Of a DNA stretch of 37,010 nucleotides, positions 25,006 to 35,422 are shown one piece after another. Below the pieces are notes generated by a model. That model was not told the origin of the DNA, ran no database searches, and saw only the letters and a program-made list of their open reading frames with translations. This DNA is from Planctomycetota bacterium (GTDB lineage Bacteria > Planctomycetota > UBA8742 > JACQVU01 > JANLHZ01). The number at the start of each line of letters is the position of its first letter. The first letter of the stretch is position 1. The stretch is from the NCBI GenBank assembly GCA_024653775.1, contig JANLHZ010000145.1, forward strand, positions 1-37,010. Direction: 5' to 3'. The translations under genes and the position numbers were made by a program.

Positions 25006-25800
25006 TCAGTTCCCGCCGGCGGAGCCGCCCTGGCGATTCTGCCTGCGCTGCTGTACGCGCTGGTGGAGCTGCTGCTGGCGCTGTTGAGCGTTCTGCTGGT
25101 GCTGCTGAGCGTTCTGCTGATGCTGCTGAGCGTTCTGCTGGTGCTGCTGCATCGCCTGATGGTGCTGCTGCATCGCCTGGTGATGCTGCTGAGCACGCTG
25201 CTGAAGCTGCTGTCTGTGCTGTTGACGCTGCTGAGGAGTCGCGTTCTGATGGTTCTGGCGAGCGTTCTGAAGCCTTTGCTGAACCTGCTGACGGCTGGGA
25301 GCGTTGCCGCCGTTTGCCTGAGCGCCTTGTCTATGCTGCTGAACGCGGGCGCGCGCTCCGGGATGATTCTGGAGGAACTGACGAGCGCGCTGGTTGTTGT
25401 TACCATTCGCACCGGGACGACCCTGTCCGGGTTGACCCTGTCCGGGTTGACCCTGTCCGGGGCGAGCCTGTCCGGGGCGAGCCTGTCCGGGGCGAGCCTG
25501 CGGGGGCTGGGGACGAACGGGCTGCGGACGAGCAGCGGGACCCTGAGGCTGGCCGGGCTGCGCATTCGGACGACCCTGGGCGGGCTGCTGCGGACGCGCG
25601 TTCGGCTGTCCCTGCTGTTGTGGACGCTGTGGCTGCGGACGAGCCTGCTGGCCGCCGCCCTGGTTGCCGGGATTCGGACGGGCGGTCGCGCCGCCTCCGC
25701 CTCCGCCTGCCGGACGACCGCCGCCGCCAGCGCGCTGCGCAAATGCCATCGGCGTAGCCGCGAAAATGAGAGCCGTGAGGATGATGAGAGTTCTGAGCAT
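25006..25800 (-). CDS. Secreted Gln/His/Arg-rich tandem-repeat protein
   Basis: The 264-residue product has a clear signal peptide (1-21, cleavage after AFA) and is otherwise low-complexity. Gly-rich residues 24-50 are followed by a Pro/Gln/Arg region with PGQ(A/G)(R/Q) pentapeptides (104-130). A Gln/His/Asn region then holds six heptads of the type QQH(H/Q)Q(A/N)(M/A) at 204-245. It is strongly basic, with almost no acidic residues, and of unknown family. It might bind anionic polymers or metals (His-rich), or be an unstructured coat component. ATG start at 25800; terminator at 24948-24978. The long open frame on the other strand is a shadow. Confidence 0.8.
   Translation of the reverse strand: MLRTLIILTALIFAATPMAFAQRAGGGGRPAGGGGGGATARPNPGNQGGGQQARPQPQRPQQQGQPNARPQQPAQGRPNAQPGQPQGPAARPQPVRPQPPQARPGQARPGQARPGQGQPGQGQPGQGRPGANGNNNQRARQFLQNHPGARARVQQHRQGAQANGGNAPSRQQVQQRLQNARQNHQNATPQQRQQHRQQLQQRAQQHHQAMQQHHQAMQQHQQNAQQHQQNAQQHQQNAQQRQQQLHQRVQQRRQNRQGGSAGGN
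25066..25191 (-). repeat. 21-nt tandem repeat encoding Q-rich heptads
   Basis: Six 21-nt units encode residues 204-245 (QQHHQAM twice, QQHQQNA three times, one degenerate unit). A separate 15-nt repeat encodes the pentapeptides at residues 104-130. Confidence 0.85.
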
Positions 25801-26074
25801 TTTAAAACCTTTCCAAACCTTGGGATTGAATCTCCGGACCGGAGTCCTTTTAACAGTATCAGACAGACTCCCGAGGCTTAATCTTGCAACGCCGATAAAT
25901 TTTCTGAACTTTTTCGAGCCAAGCCCCGTGCCGCCCTTGTGCGAGACCAGGGTTCCCGCGAAACGCGAGACTCCGGCGTTCAGAAAAGATTTCGGGGTGA
26001 TGGATCGAATGAACGATTTATCGTAAATAAGGAATTGTTAGGAATGTTTGGGGTATGAGGAACCGGGTGAAATT

Positions 26075-27118
26075 ATGGTGAACTCAAAATTCATTGCGCT
26101 TGCGGTAATTTTCGGAGCGCTTGGCCATCTGTTCGGCGGCTGCGCGTGGACTCAGATTCAGACGACTGTCACGCATCCCGCGGAAATCAATCTCGGACCG
26201 TGGAAAAAGATCGCGGTGTGGGGGATAAACGGTCCGGATGGCAGCACCTTCGCCAGTCAGCTTTCGAGCGCCCTCGCGCAGACCGGGAGGTTCGAGGTAG
26301 TCGATTCCGGAACGATGGAAAGGCTTATCAGAGATCGCGGACTCACATCGAGCGAGGCTCTTTTCAGCAACGAAAACGTAGAGTGGGGCGAACTTCTCGT
26401 CGCGAGCGCGGTCCTTGAGGGAGACACGAGAATACCGCAGCCGTTCGAAGACCTGACATACGAGGACATCGTAATTCCTATAATCGATCCCGTTACGAAC
26501 CAGATCCAGAACATCACCCAGCGGCACTACACGAGGGTCGCGGAAGTCTCTATCGAAGTGACCTTCAAGATCACAGACTACAACAAAGGTTCGATCATTC
26601 ATTCGAAAGCATTCACCGCGGAGAGACGCAGGGAGGAGACTTCGGTCGACGCGGAACCCGCGTCTATCAACACTGAAACGATGCTTCGCGAGTGCAGGTA
26701 TGACGTGGTCCAGAAATTCATGCAGAGCATCGCCCCGTGGGACGAGCGAATCAACGTGCTGCTCTTTCAGGGCGACGGCACGTTCGAACTCTTCGGAAGC
26801 TTTCCTGAATGGGACCTTGGAATCAAATTCGCCGCGAACGGCCAGTGGCAGGACGCGCTCCATTCGTTCAATGAGGCGCTGACCCGCTATCAGGGCGAGA
26901 ACGCGCCGGATAGCCACCTCGTTGCGCGGGCGTGGTACAACGTGGGCGTGGCGCAGGAGTACCTCGGCTTTTTCGACGAGGCTCTCGGAGCGTTCACGGA
27001 AGCGAACAAGGCGGAAGCGTCGGACACGTTCTTCGAAGAACGCAAACACTGCGAGCAACTGAAACTCGACGCGGAGCGACTCGCGGAGCAGGAAGCCTCC
27101 TTTTTCGGAGCGAACTGA
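26075..27118 (+). CDS. CsgG-like lipoprotein with TPR C terminus
   Basis: The 347-residue product starts at ATG 26075 (GGGTGA five bases upstream) with a lipobox FGGC (Cys23). Residues about 45-180 resemble the CsgG/LpoB-type domain (KKIAVWGINGPDGSTFASQLSSALAQTGRFEVVDSGTMERL). Residues about 245-325 resemble tetratricopeptide repeats (GQWQDALHSFNEALTRY, ARAWYNVGVAQEYLGFFDEALGAFTEANK). Proteins of this layout are outer-membrane or periplasmic assembly factors; a pore role cannot be claimed from sequence. TTG at 26048 would place non-signal residues first and is rejected. No operon partner. Confidence 0.8.
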   Translation: MVNSKFIALAVIFGALGHLFGGCAWTQIQTTVTHPAEINLGPWKKIAVWGINGPDGSTFASQLSSALAQTGRFEVVDSGTMERLIRDRGLTSSEALFSNENVEWGELLVASAVLEGDTRIPQPFEDLTYEDIVIPIIDPVTNQIQNITQRHYTRVAEVSIEVTFKITDYNKGSIIHSKAFTAERRREETSVDAEPASINTETMLRECRYDVVQKFMQSIAPWDERINVLLFQGDGTFELFGSFPEWDLGIKFAANGQWQDALHSFNEALTRYQGENAPDSHLVARAWYNVGVAQEYLGFFDEALGAFTEANKAEASDTFFEERKHCEQLKLDAERLAEQEASFFGAN

Positions 27119-27184
27119 ATCCAGTCAGCGCGGGCAAATCAAACTCGGCTGGAATTATCGATTCGGTGAACCACGATTCCTTGC

Positions 27185-27237
27185 GTGGCACGGGCATCTT
27201 GCCCGTGAAAACCACACGGACGAGACGTCCGTGCCAC
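27185..27237. repeat. Composite palindrome (GGGCATCTTGCCC and GGACGAGACGTCC cores)
   Basis: Outer arms GTGGCAC (27185-27191) and GTGCCAC (27231-27237) enclose two hairpins, CACGGGC/GCCCGTG (27189-27207) and CACGGACG/CGTCCGTG (27215-27233). It lies between the CsgG-like and the hyperacidic gene, and shares its second core with 22941-22988. It may also act as a terminator, but no strong T-tract follows on either strand. Confidence 0.82.
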
Positions 27238-27253
27238 TTTTCCCGCACGCGGG

Positions 27254-28375
<1,122 letters not shown>

Positions 28376-28476
28376 TTTGTATCCCCGTTTTTGATTAGTG
28401 TGGACCTTGGTTTACGTAGGCGATAGAAATTTACGTTCTATCTGAATTGTCTACAAGCTCGCCTTCAAAACAATCG

Positions 28477-30600
28477 TTACCACGGAATCAGCAGTTCCAG
28501 GAATTCCGGACTCGACATTATCTCGGACACGCGTTCGAAATCCTGGTAGATCGCGCGGTCACGAGACAGCCGCTCGACGCCGCTCGAGCCGAGCAGGCTT
28601 ACGACTTTCCGGATCGCGTTTCCCGGCTGGAGCGGCTGGCGGTACTTCAGTCCCTGATACGCGCAGAGCAGCTCGATAGAAACTATGTCTCGGACGTTTC
28701 CGAGAACCTCGCGCATCTTTCTCGCGCTGATAGTGCCCATGCTGACGTGATCCTCCGTGCCCGCGCAGGTAGGAATGGAATCCACGCTCGCAGGGTGGCA
28801 GAGGATCTTGTTTTCGGACGCGAGCGCCGCGGCGGTGTACTGCGCGATCATAAAGCCGCTGTTCAGGCCGCTCGATTCGATCAGAAACGGAGGAAGCCCG
28901 CGACTGTGGTTTTCATCCACGAGGTGCGCGATCCTTCGCTCGGAAATGTTGCCCGCCTCGGAAATCGCGATCGCGAGATAGTCAAGCCCGATCGCCAGCG
29001 GCTCGCCGTGGAAGTTGCCGCCGCCGATGATGGACCCGGAAAGCGCGTCCGGATTTCCTCGCAGGAATTTACGGTACTCGTCGTCGGAAGCCCCGCGGGG
29101 CGCTTCAGGCGGAAAGATCAGCGGATTGTCGGTCGCGGAGTTGATCTCGACCTGCACAACGTCCCGAACGTGTTCGAGCGCGCGGAACGAGCACGAAATC
29201 ACCTGCGGAAAGCATCTGAAGCTGTAGTCGTCCTGCACGATCGGCGAGTCCGGCACGGCTTCGTTCAGTTGATCGAGTGCCGCGATCACGCTGGTCCGAA
29301 CCTTGTTCGTCCGCGCGAATTCCGCGGCTTCGAGATTTTCGAGCGCGCGCAGGGTTTCGATCGCGCGCTTTCTTATCGGGCTGAGTTTCTGGTCGAAAAA
29401 TTCGATCTGCTCCCGGGCAGGCTTACTCGAAAGAAGCGCGATGAATTCGTCGTCGAGAGCATTTTTCTTCGTACGCGGATACACGCCGACGACCTCGTTC
29501 TCGAGTTCGACGAGCTTTCCGCGAATGGCCTCGAAACTTTGCGGCGCGGAGCCTCCGGAAAGCTCGATCTGCCTCGAAGACTCCAGAAGATGCTCCCGCG
29601 CCTCGGCGAGATGAATCCTCGCACGGTAGACGTTCGCGGAATTCAGGTACAGGTCAACGATCTGCGAGCCTTCGATATACCGCTCGATGCTCCGCGCAAC
29701 TTCGGGCTGGAAGCTCTGAGGGCGAACGAGGTGCAGACGTTCGTCGAAGGCGTCGCGAATGCCGCGGATGGCTTCGAGACTCATCGCGCCGGCGAGTTCC
29801 GCGGTTCGCATAAGCTGCTCCGCGTCGTGGAGCGACAGACATCCGATCGCGGCCATGAACTGGGTTCCGTTGTTGAGCGCAAGCCCTTCCTTCGCCGCGA
29901 GGGTAACTGGCGCGAACGTCCAGCCTTCGCGATTGGCGACCTCCCTGAACTCGCGCCCTGCCGGCATCGGCACGAACGCTTCCGAAGGCGGCTTCAACAC
30001 CACCGGGAACGCGGACGCTTCGCCCGCTACGGTGCGAGAACCTGCGGGCACGGACTTCCTCGACTCCCGCGGATAGAACTTCCCCGAAGGATCGCATATC
30101 AGGACGAGTGAAAGGTGCGAAAGCGGCGCGAGGTCTCCGCTCGCTCCGACGGAACCCTTGCTCGGGACGTAAGGATATACGTCGTCGTTAAGCATGGTCA
30201 CGAGGGATTCGATCACCTCGAGACGAATTCCGGAGTTGCCCTTGCAAAGCGTGTTCGCGCGGAGCAGCATCGCGGCCCGGACGACGTCCTCGTCGAAAGG
30301 TCTCCCCGTCCCCGCAGCGTGGCTGCGAAGAAGGTTCACCTGCAAATCCGCGGCATCCTCCGGCTCGATCGCGACGTCCCGCAGCTTACCGAATCCGGTC
30401 GTCAGCCCGTAGACCTTCTCTCTTCGTTCGAGCAGTGCCTCGACAACCATCCTGCACCTTCGGATTCGACTTTTCGCGCTGTCCGCGACTTTCACCCGCA
30501 CGCGATTCCTCGCTACGCGGACAACGTCCTCGATCGACAACGACTCGCCGTCGATGCAGAGGAAATCCACGTCATTCGATTTTCGAACTATCTTCTTCAT
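28477..30600 (-). CDS. hutH: Histidine ammonia-lyase with two insertions
   Basis: HutH converts histidine to urocanate. The 707-residue product has the catalytic YGLTTGFG (64-71), the MIO-forming ASG (153-155, in GSVGASGDLAPLSH), TLAAKEGLALNNGTQ, NPLIF, GGGNFHGEP, SERRIAHLVD, and TEDHVSMG (Glu that separates HAL from PAL). RSHAAG has the His of HAL specificity. Normal HutH is about 510 residues. Here about 39 extra residues lie in 161-232 and about 125 in about 316-452, before VQDDYSFRCFPQV. Plant PAL is long too, but its insertion is elsewhere. GGGGACGG upstream is a weak ribosome site. There are no other hut genes within the window. Confidence 0.9.
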   Translation of the reverse strand: MKKIVRKSNDVDFLCIDGESLSIEDVVRVARNRVRVKVADSAKSRIRRCRMVVEALLERREKVYGLTTGFGKLRDVAIEPEDAADLQVNLLRSHAAGTGRPFDEDVVRAAMLLRANTLCKGNSGIRLEVIESLVTMLNDDVYPYVPSKGSVGASGDLAPLSHLSLVLICDPSGKFYPRESRKSVPAGSRTVAGEASAFPVVLKPPSEAFVPMPAGREFREVANREGWTFAPVTLAAKEGLALNNGTQFMAAIGCLSLHDAEQLMRTAELAGAMSLEAIRGIRDAFDERLHLVRPQSFQPEVARSIERYIEGSQIVDLYLNSANVYRARIHLAEAREHLLESSRQIELSGGSAPQSFEAIRGKLVELENEVVGVYPRTKKNALDDEFIALLSSKPAREQIEFFDQKLSPIRKRAIETLRALENLEAAEFARTNKVRTSVIAALDQLNEAVPDSPIVQDDYSFRCFPQVISCSFRALEHVRDVVQVEINSATDNPLIFPPEAPRGASDDEYRKFLRGNPDALSGSIIGGGNFHGEPLAIGLDYLAIAISEAGNISERRIAHLVDENHSRGLPPFLIESSGLNSGFMIAQYTAAALASENKILCHPASVDSIPTCAGTEDHVSMGTISARKMREVLGNVRDIVSIELLCAYQGLKYRQPLQPGNAIRKVVSLLGSSGVERLSRDRAIYQDFERVSEIMSSPEFLELLIPW

Positions 30601-30710
30601 TTGATCGACCGTCCCCGCAAGATGCGCACGTTACGCAGATTAGAATTATTAGGTTCTCTGCATCATTGAAAATTCAAAATTTAAAAAACGAAAATCCAGG
30701 AGGCAAAATT

Positions 30711-30744
30711 GGCTCTACCCTGAATTTGTCGACACAACCGGAAT
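30711..30744 (+). repeat. Direct repeat, left copy (bracketing the HTH gene)
   Basis: GGCTCTACCCTGAATTTGTC at 30711 and the bases after it match 31484-31516 (about 28 of 33 positions). The pair brackets the AT-rich HTH gene plus element B, about 770 bp. This left copy has no inverse arm, unlike the right copy, which is the left arm of a terminator. Confidence 0.7.
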
Positions 30745-30761
30745 CATTAACAGACACATAA

Positions 30762-30804
30762 AAAATAATTTATGTATTATTTTCAATAGTCAAATTTTGA
30801 CTAT
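30762..30804. promoter_or_regulatory. Tandem inverted repeats upstream of HTH gene (possible operators)
   Basis: AAAATAAT (30762-30769) faces ATTATTTT (30776-30783). A perfect 19-bp palindrome follows, ATAGTCAAATTTTGACTAT (30786-30804). The second overlaps the -35 element of a likely promoter, so binding there would block transcription. The obvious candidate ligand is the HTH protein encoded just downstream. Confidence 0.6.
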
Positions 30805-30825
30805 AAATTTGTATTGATATTTAAT
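30797..30825 (+). promoter_or_regulatory. Sigma-70-type promoter of the HTH gene
   Basis: TTGACT (30797-30802) and TTTAAT (30820-30825) are 17 bp apart. The -35 lies in the right half of the 19-bp palindrome. Start of the gene is 70 bp downstream. Confidence 0.5.
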
Positions 30826-30894
30826 CGCGTTAGCCTAAAATTGGCTCGATCCTTTCGTTTTTCAGCAATGATTCGTTTACTTGGAGGTGTAACC

Positions 30895-31260
30895 ATGACT
30901 AATGAAACTTCGTTCCTGACGCCGAAGCAGCGGATCGAAAATATCGCGGATGGACTTCGAAAACTCGGATACTCCGATTCCTCTTATTTCATCGCAAGGC
31001 TGCTCTGCGTCACGTTGACAACCGTTGAAAACTGGCTCGCCAATACCAGGAATCCTAACGTGCGACATACCACAAGGATCGGACTCCTGACACGGCTGAT
31101 AAATAAAGCAAACGATGGCGATACGCCAGCGAAAGAAACGCTTCGAAAAATGTCCGCGAAGGACGCGCCCGATATTCTTGCCCTCGGCTATCAGGGCTTC
31201 CTAGCGGTTACTGGACTTGGCTGGTCGATGTCGTTATTCGAAGAAGGGCGATCATTCTGA
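30895..31260 (+). CDS. HTH (XRE-like) transcriptional regulator, small
   Basis: The 121-residue product starts at ATG 30895 with GGAGG seven bases upstream; the frame opens at 30814 but the promoter makes that start unlikely. Residues about 34-60 (FIARLLCVTLTTVENWLANTRNPN) match the helix-turn-helix pattern 'T..TV..W..G...P' of Cro/XRE-like proteins. The C-terminal half is unrecognised. DNA is AT-rich and preceded by palindromes overlapping its own promoter, so autoregulation is likely. Two direct repeats bracket it together with a miniature element. It may be a remnant of an integrated element. Confidence 0.7.
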   Translation: MTNETSFLTPKQRIENIADGLRKLGYSDSSYFIARLLCVTLTTVENWLANTRNPNVRHTTRIGLLTRLINKANDGDTPAKETLRKMSAKDAPDILALGYQGFLAVTGLGWSMSLFEEGRSF

Positions 31261-31288
31261 GGTTTCGCCAAATTCCAGGTGTGTGCTA

Positions 31289-31478
31289 TAAGGACGCGTG
31301 TCAAAATAAGTTGACGTTTTCACATCACATCTTCACATCGCGCTCAATCGTCCCATGGCATCGAGATAATGGCTCGACGGAACTATGGCTACGACTGCGG
31401 TTTGACTCAATCGCGCAATGCGAACCTGACGTAAATCTGAGCGCGAAATCCGTAAACTTATTTTGACGCGCGTCCTGA
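31289..31478. mobile_element. Miniature inverted-repeat element, copy B (about 184 bp)
   Basis: The core 31292-31475 begins GGACGCGTGTCAAAATAAG and ends with its inverse, arms of about 25 bp with two mismatches. Flanks are TAA (31289-31291) and TGA (31476-31478), one mismatch from a 3-bp duplication. Interior blocks match copy A (CATCACATCTTCACA, CGGAACTAT.GCTACG, AAATC.GAGCGCGA). No open frame encodes a transposase. Confidence 0.82.
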
Positions 31479-31483
31479 CTTTA

Positions 31484-31544
31484 GGCTCTACCCCGATTTT
31501 GTCGACGGAACCGAATGGACAAAATCCGGGTAGAGCTTTTTTAT
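31484..31544 (+). terminator. Intrinsic terminator, with right copy of the direct repeat
   Basis: The arms 31485-31504 (GCTCTACCCC...) and 31517-31536 pair over 20 bp with two mismatches, followed by TTTTTTATTG. It terminates plus-strand transcription from the HTH side. Its left half (31484-31516) is the repeat also found at 30711-30744. Confidence 0.8.
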
Positions 31545-31560
31545 TGTCCCGGAACTATAA

Positions 31561-34500
31561 TCAGGTGCGATGGTGATCCTGCAGCGGAACCACTTCGAGG
31601 GTTTCGTCGCGCATCGCGCGGATTCCGACCAGCGCGGCCTGCGCGGCTTTCATCGTCGAAAGCAGCGGAACGCCGTGGACGTAGGCCGCGCGGCGGATGC
31701 GCTTTTCGTCCTTCCTCGACTGCTTGCCTGCGGGAGTGTTGATCAGCAGCGAAATCTCGCCGTCCATGATGCGGTCGATGACGTTCCTCCGAAGGCCGCT
31801 CGTGATCTTCGGGATCTCCTCGACTTCGACCCCGCTGCGGCGGAGGACTTTGGCGGTGCCCGTTGTCGCGATGACGCGCATTCCGAGGTCCGCGATCCCA
31901 CGGGCGATGTCGATAACCGCGCGCTTGTCGCGATCGCAGACGCTGATGAACGCGCTTCCCGACGTTGGAAGCGGCGTGCCCGCGCTCATATACGCCTTCG
32001 CGAGGGCGTTTCCGAAAGTCTTCGAAATCCCCATCACTTCGCCCGTAGAGCGCATTTCAGGCCCGAGCAGCACGTCAGTACCAGGCAGTTTCGCGAACGG
32101 AAACACCGGAGCCTTCACCGACACGTGTTTCGGCGTCGCGATCTTCGTCATTCCCTGCTCGCGAAGCGAAACGCCCATCATCACTTTCGTCGCGATCTTC
32201 GCAAGTGAAACGCCGATCGCCTTCGAAACGAACGGCACCGTCCGACTCGCGCGTGGATTCACCTCGAGCACGAAAACCTGCTCGTCCTTCACCGCGAACT
32301 GAATATTCATAAGGCCGCGGACGCTGAGCGCCTTCGCAAGACGGTGGGTCGCGTCCTCGATCGCTGAGATGATCTTTGCGGGAAGCGTCATCGGCGGAAG
32401 CACGCAGGTCGAATCCCCGGAATGGATTCCAGCCTCCTCGATGTGCTCCATAATTCCGCCGATGAGGACGTCGGTATCGTCGCACACGGCGTCGACGTCG
32501 ACTTCGACCGCTTCCTCCAGGTACTTGTCGATCAGAATCGGCTCGCCTTCCCCGATGCGCACGGCGGCGGTGGCGTACTGTCTGAGCTGGTGCACGTCGT
32601 CAACGACCATCATCGCGCGGCCTCCGAGAACGAAGCTCGGACGGACGAGAACCGGATACCCGATCTTGTGGGCCTGATCGATCGCGCCTTCCACCGTGGT
32701 CGCGGTGCCTCCTTCCGGCGAACGCAGTCCGAGGGCTTTGATTATGTCGCCGAAGAGTTCGCGATTCTCCGCGAGGTGGATGCTGCTGACGCTCGTCCCG
32801 ATGATCGGAATCCCGGCGTTATCGAGGCCGCGGGCGAGGTTGAGCGGCGTCTGCCCCCCGAACTGGACGATGCAGCCCTTCAGATTCCCCGCCGAACGAT
32901 CCTTCTTCTCTGGCCTTCGATCGCAGATCAGCGCGAGCGCGTCGTCGATCTGCGATCTTTCGAGTCCGGTGAGTTCTTCGAGCAACGCGGACGTTCGACC
33001 ATCGGAGAGCAGGTAGAACACCTTGCGATCCGGGAAGCTCCTCAGCGCGCGATGCTCAAAAACGCGGATCATCTTGCGTTCGTCGATAGTGAACGCGAGG
33101 CGTGAGGCTTTGAACTCGCGGACGAACGCTATAGCGAAACTCTCCGCGTCCGTCTGCTTTACGCGCCGCGAGAGTTCGTCGAGTTCCCTCTTGCTGAATA
33201 GTTCCGCCCAGCCGCCTTCGTCCGGAGCCGCGAGCTTCGCGTATGGTCGGTTCCTTCCGCTGACGCACTCCGCTACCGCGCGGACGTCCTCGAAAGTCAG
33301 CGGCTCGAAGAACAGATGATCGCTGGTGTCGTAGTCGGTAGAGACGGTTTCCGGGTTCGAGTTCACCATCACGCTTTCATAACCGAGTTCGCGGATGGCG
33401 AAGCTTCCGTGAACGCAGCAGTAGTCGAACTCGATCCCCTGGCCGATGCGATTCGGACCGCCTCCGATGATCATTATCTTCGGCTTGTCGCCAAGATCGG
33501 CTTCCGTCTCCTTTTCGTAGGACGAGTAGTAGTAAGGCGTGAACGCCTCGAACTCGCCCGCGCAGGTATCGACGAGCTTGAACGCGGGACGAATCCCGAA
33601 ACCTTCGCGTAGCTCCACGATTTCCTTCTGCGTCGTTTCGAAAAGCCACGCGAGCTGACGATCGCTGAACCCCTGGCGCTTGGATTCGAAAAGCAGCTCT
33701 GGAGTCAGTTTCGAGATATCGCCTTCGAGCGCGCTCAGTTTCTTCTCGTGATCGATGATTTCCTTGATGTGTCTTATGAACCACGGATCGATTTCCGTGA
33801 GATTCCGGATTTCTTCGAAGTCGAATCCCGCGAGGAACGCCTGGCGAATAAAGAAAAGCCGCGTAGCGCCGGGCACGCGAAGTTTCCGTCGGATCTCCTC
33901 CAAATCCGCCTCCTCCTCGTTGGCGCCGTCCGCGCCGAGGCCGTAGCGCTGGATTTCGAGGCTGCGGATGGCTTTCTGCAGCGACTCCTTGAACGTGCGC
34001 CCGATCGCCATCGTCTCGCCGACGCTTTTCATCTGCGTGGTGAGCGCCTCGTCGGCGCCGGGGAATTTTTCGAACGCGAACCGCGGGAACTTCGTTACGA
34101 CGTAATCTATCGACGGCTCGAACACCGCTGGAGTCTTTCGCGTTATATCGTTCGCGATCTCGTCGAGGCGGTATCCGACCGCGAGTTTCGCCGCAATCTT
34201 CGCTATCGGGAATCCAGTCGCCTTGCTTGCGAGCGCGCTCGACCTCGATACCCGCGGGTTCATCTCGATTATCGTCATCCTGCCGTCCCGCGGATTCACC
34301 GCGAACTGGATGTTGCTTCCGCCCGTGTCGACTCCGATCGCGCGGATGCACCTTATCGCGGCGTCACGCATGAGCTGGTATTCCTTGTCGGTCAGCGTCT
34401 GCGCGGGAGCTACGGTGATCGAGTCTCCGGTGTGAACTCCCATCGGGTCGAGGTTCTCGATAGAGCAGATGATGACGACGTTATCCGCCTTGTCGCGCAT

Positions 34501-35160
34501 CACCTCAAGCTCGTACTCCTTCCAGCCCGAAAGGTATTCCTCGACGAGCACCTCGTTCGTGGGCGAGAGTTTGATTCCTTCCTTGCAGATGTCCTCGAAT
34601 TCGACCTTGTTGTACGCGATGCCGCCGCCGGTTCCGCCGAGGGTGTAGGACGGACGGATCACCGCGGGAAGTCCGACGAACTCGCGCGCCAATTCGACCT
34701 CCGCCTGATTGTGCGCAAGCGCGCTTTTCGGGACGTCGATCCCGACGCTGATCATCAGCTCCTTGAACATCTCGCGATTCTCCGCGCGCTCGATCGCCTC
34801 CTTGCTCGCGGCAAGCAGTTCGATGCCGAGGTCGTCGAGGACGCCTTCCCTCGCGAGCGCCATCGCGATGTTGAGCGCGGTCTGGCCGCCGAGGGTCGGG
34901 AGCAGCGCGTCGACCTTTTCCTTCTTCAGAATCTTTGCGACCATCCTCGGCGTCAGCGGCTCGATATACGTGCGATCGCTGAACCCTGGGTCGGTCATTA
35001 TCGTCGCGGGATTCGAGTTCACGAGGACGATCTCGTAGCCTTCCTCGCGAAGCGCCTTGCACGCCTGTACGCCGGAATAATCGAATTCGCATGCCTGGCC
35101 GATGATTATTGGTCCCGACCCTATGAGGCAGATTCTCTTTATGTCGTCGCGCCTTGGCAT
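31561..35160 (-). CDS. carB: Carbamoyl-phosphate synthase large subunit with insertion
   Basis: CarB makes carbamoyl phosphate for arginine and pyrimidine synthesis. The 1199-residue product has both synthetase halves: [20 protein letters not shown] (11-30), [19 protein letters not shown] and [10 protein letters not shown] in half one; [17 protein letters not shown] (564-580), [24 protein letters not shown] and SFVLGGRAM in half two; and the C-terminal MGS-like allosteric domain (about 1060-1199). Typical length is about 1070. About 125 extra residues lie between EDVRAVAE (to 631) and GCIVQFGG (from 762); this region is usually only a short linker. The ATG start has no strong ribosome site. 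No carA is in the window. Confidence 0.95.
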   Translation of the reverse strand: MPRRDDIKRICLIGSGPIIIGQACEFDYSGVQACKALREEGYEIVLVNSNPATIMTDPGFSDRTYIEPLTPRMVAKILKKEKVDALLPTLGGQTALNIAMALAREGVLDDLGIELLAASKEAIERAENREMFKELMISVGIDVPKSALAHNQAEVELAREFVGLPAVIRPSYTLGGTGGGIAYNKVEFEDICKEGIKLSPTNEVLVEEYLSGWKEYELEVMRDKADNVVIICSIENLDPMGVHTGDSITVAPAQTLTDKEYQLMRDAAIRCIRAIGVDTGGSNIQFAVNPRDGRMTIIEMNPRVSRSSALASKATGFPIAKIAAKLAVGYRLDEIANDITRKTPAVFEPSIDYVVTKFPRFAFEKFPGADEALTTQMKSVGETMAIGRTFKESLQKAIRSLEIQRYGLGADGANEEEADLEEIRRKLRVPGATRLFFIRQAFLAGFDFEEIRNLTEIDPWFIRHIKEIIDHEKKLSALEGDISKLTPELLFESKRQGFSDRQLAWLFETTQKEIVELREGFGIRPAFKLVDTCAGEFEAFTPYYYSSYEKETEADLGDKPKIMIIGGGPNRIGQGIEFDYCCVHGSFAIRELGYESVMVNSNPETVSTDYDTSDHLFFEPLTFEDVRAVAECVSGRNRPYAKLAAPDEGGWAELFSKRELDELSRRVKQTDAESFAIAFVREFKASRLAFTIDERKMIRVFEHRALRSFPDRKVFYLLSDGRTSALLEELTGLERSQIDDALALICDRRPEKKDRSAGNLKGCIVQFGGQTPLNLARGLDNAGIPIIGTSVSSIHLAENRELFGDIIKALGLRSPEGGTATTVEGAIDQAHKIGYPVLVRPSFVLGGRAMMVVDDVHQLRQYATAAVRIGEGEPILIDKYLEEAVEVDVDAVCDDTDVLIGGIMEHIEEAGIHSGDSTCVLPPMTLPAKIISAIEDATHRLAKALSVRGLMNIQFAVKDEQVFVLEVNPRASRTVPFVSKAIGVSLAKIATKVMMGVSLREQGMTKIATPKHVSVKAPVFPFAKLPGTDVLLGPEMRSTGEVMGISKTFGNALAKAYMSAGTPLPTSGSAFISVCDRDKRAVIDIARGIADLGMRVIATTGTAKVLRRSGVEVEEIPKITSGLRRNVIDRIMDGEISLLINTPAGKQSRKDEKRIRRAAYVHGVPLLSTMKAAQAALVGIRAMRDETLEVVPLQDHHRT

Positions 35161-35266
35161 ACTTCGAGAATTGCTGGTCCGTGCATTGCAAAGTTCCGTT
35201 CGTCCATGGAAACGCCATACCGTACTTGTTTCAAAGCGCTCGTTAAAGCGAAAAGAAAATAGTGGT

Positions 35267-35308
35267 CAGGGAGCAGGGAGTAGGGAGTTCATTCCTAATT
35301 CCTCATTC
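35267..35308. repeat. Heptanucleotide tract, two unit types
   Basis: Three [CT]AGGGAG 7-mers (35267-35287) are followed by three [TC]T[CA]ATTC 7-mers (35288-35308), so the period continues in phase across a change of unit. It lies between carB and the HEAT-repeat lipoprotein gene. The rest of 35161-35422 shows no gene. Confidence 0.85.
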
Positions 35309-35422
35309 CAACGACTCCGGCTTTTGTTCGTTAGATGTTGTATTAAGTCGTATGCCGTTTAGAATCCGTGTTCCGGATCGCCTTCCCAGGGCGAATATCA
35401 AGACACCAAAACCAGTCTCATC

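Noticed and set aside
25066-25191. CRISPR-like array
   Set aside because: The 21-nt units are directly contiguous with no spacers and lie in frame in a coding region.
25063-25881. Leucine-rich open frame opposite the Q-rich gene
   Set aside because: It mirrors the CAG/CAC-rich repeats; the minus-strand protein has a signal peptide and its own terminator.
28447-30111. 554-codon open frame opposite hutH
   Set aside because: hutH motifs are complete on the minus strand; the antisense product is Arg-rich without domains.
33748-35262. 504-codon open frame opposite carB
   Set aside because: carB is unambiguous on the other strand, and the frame has shadow-like composition.
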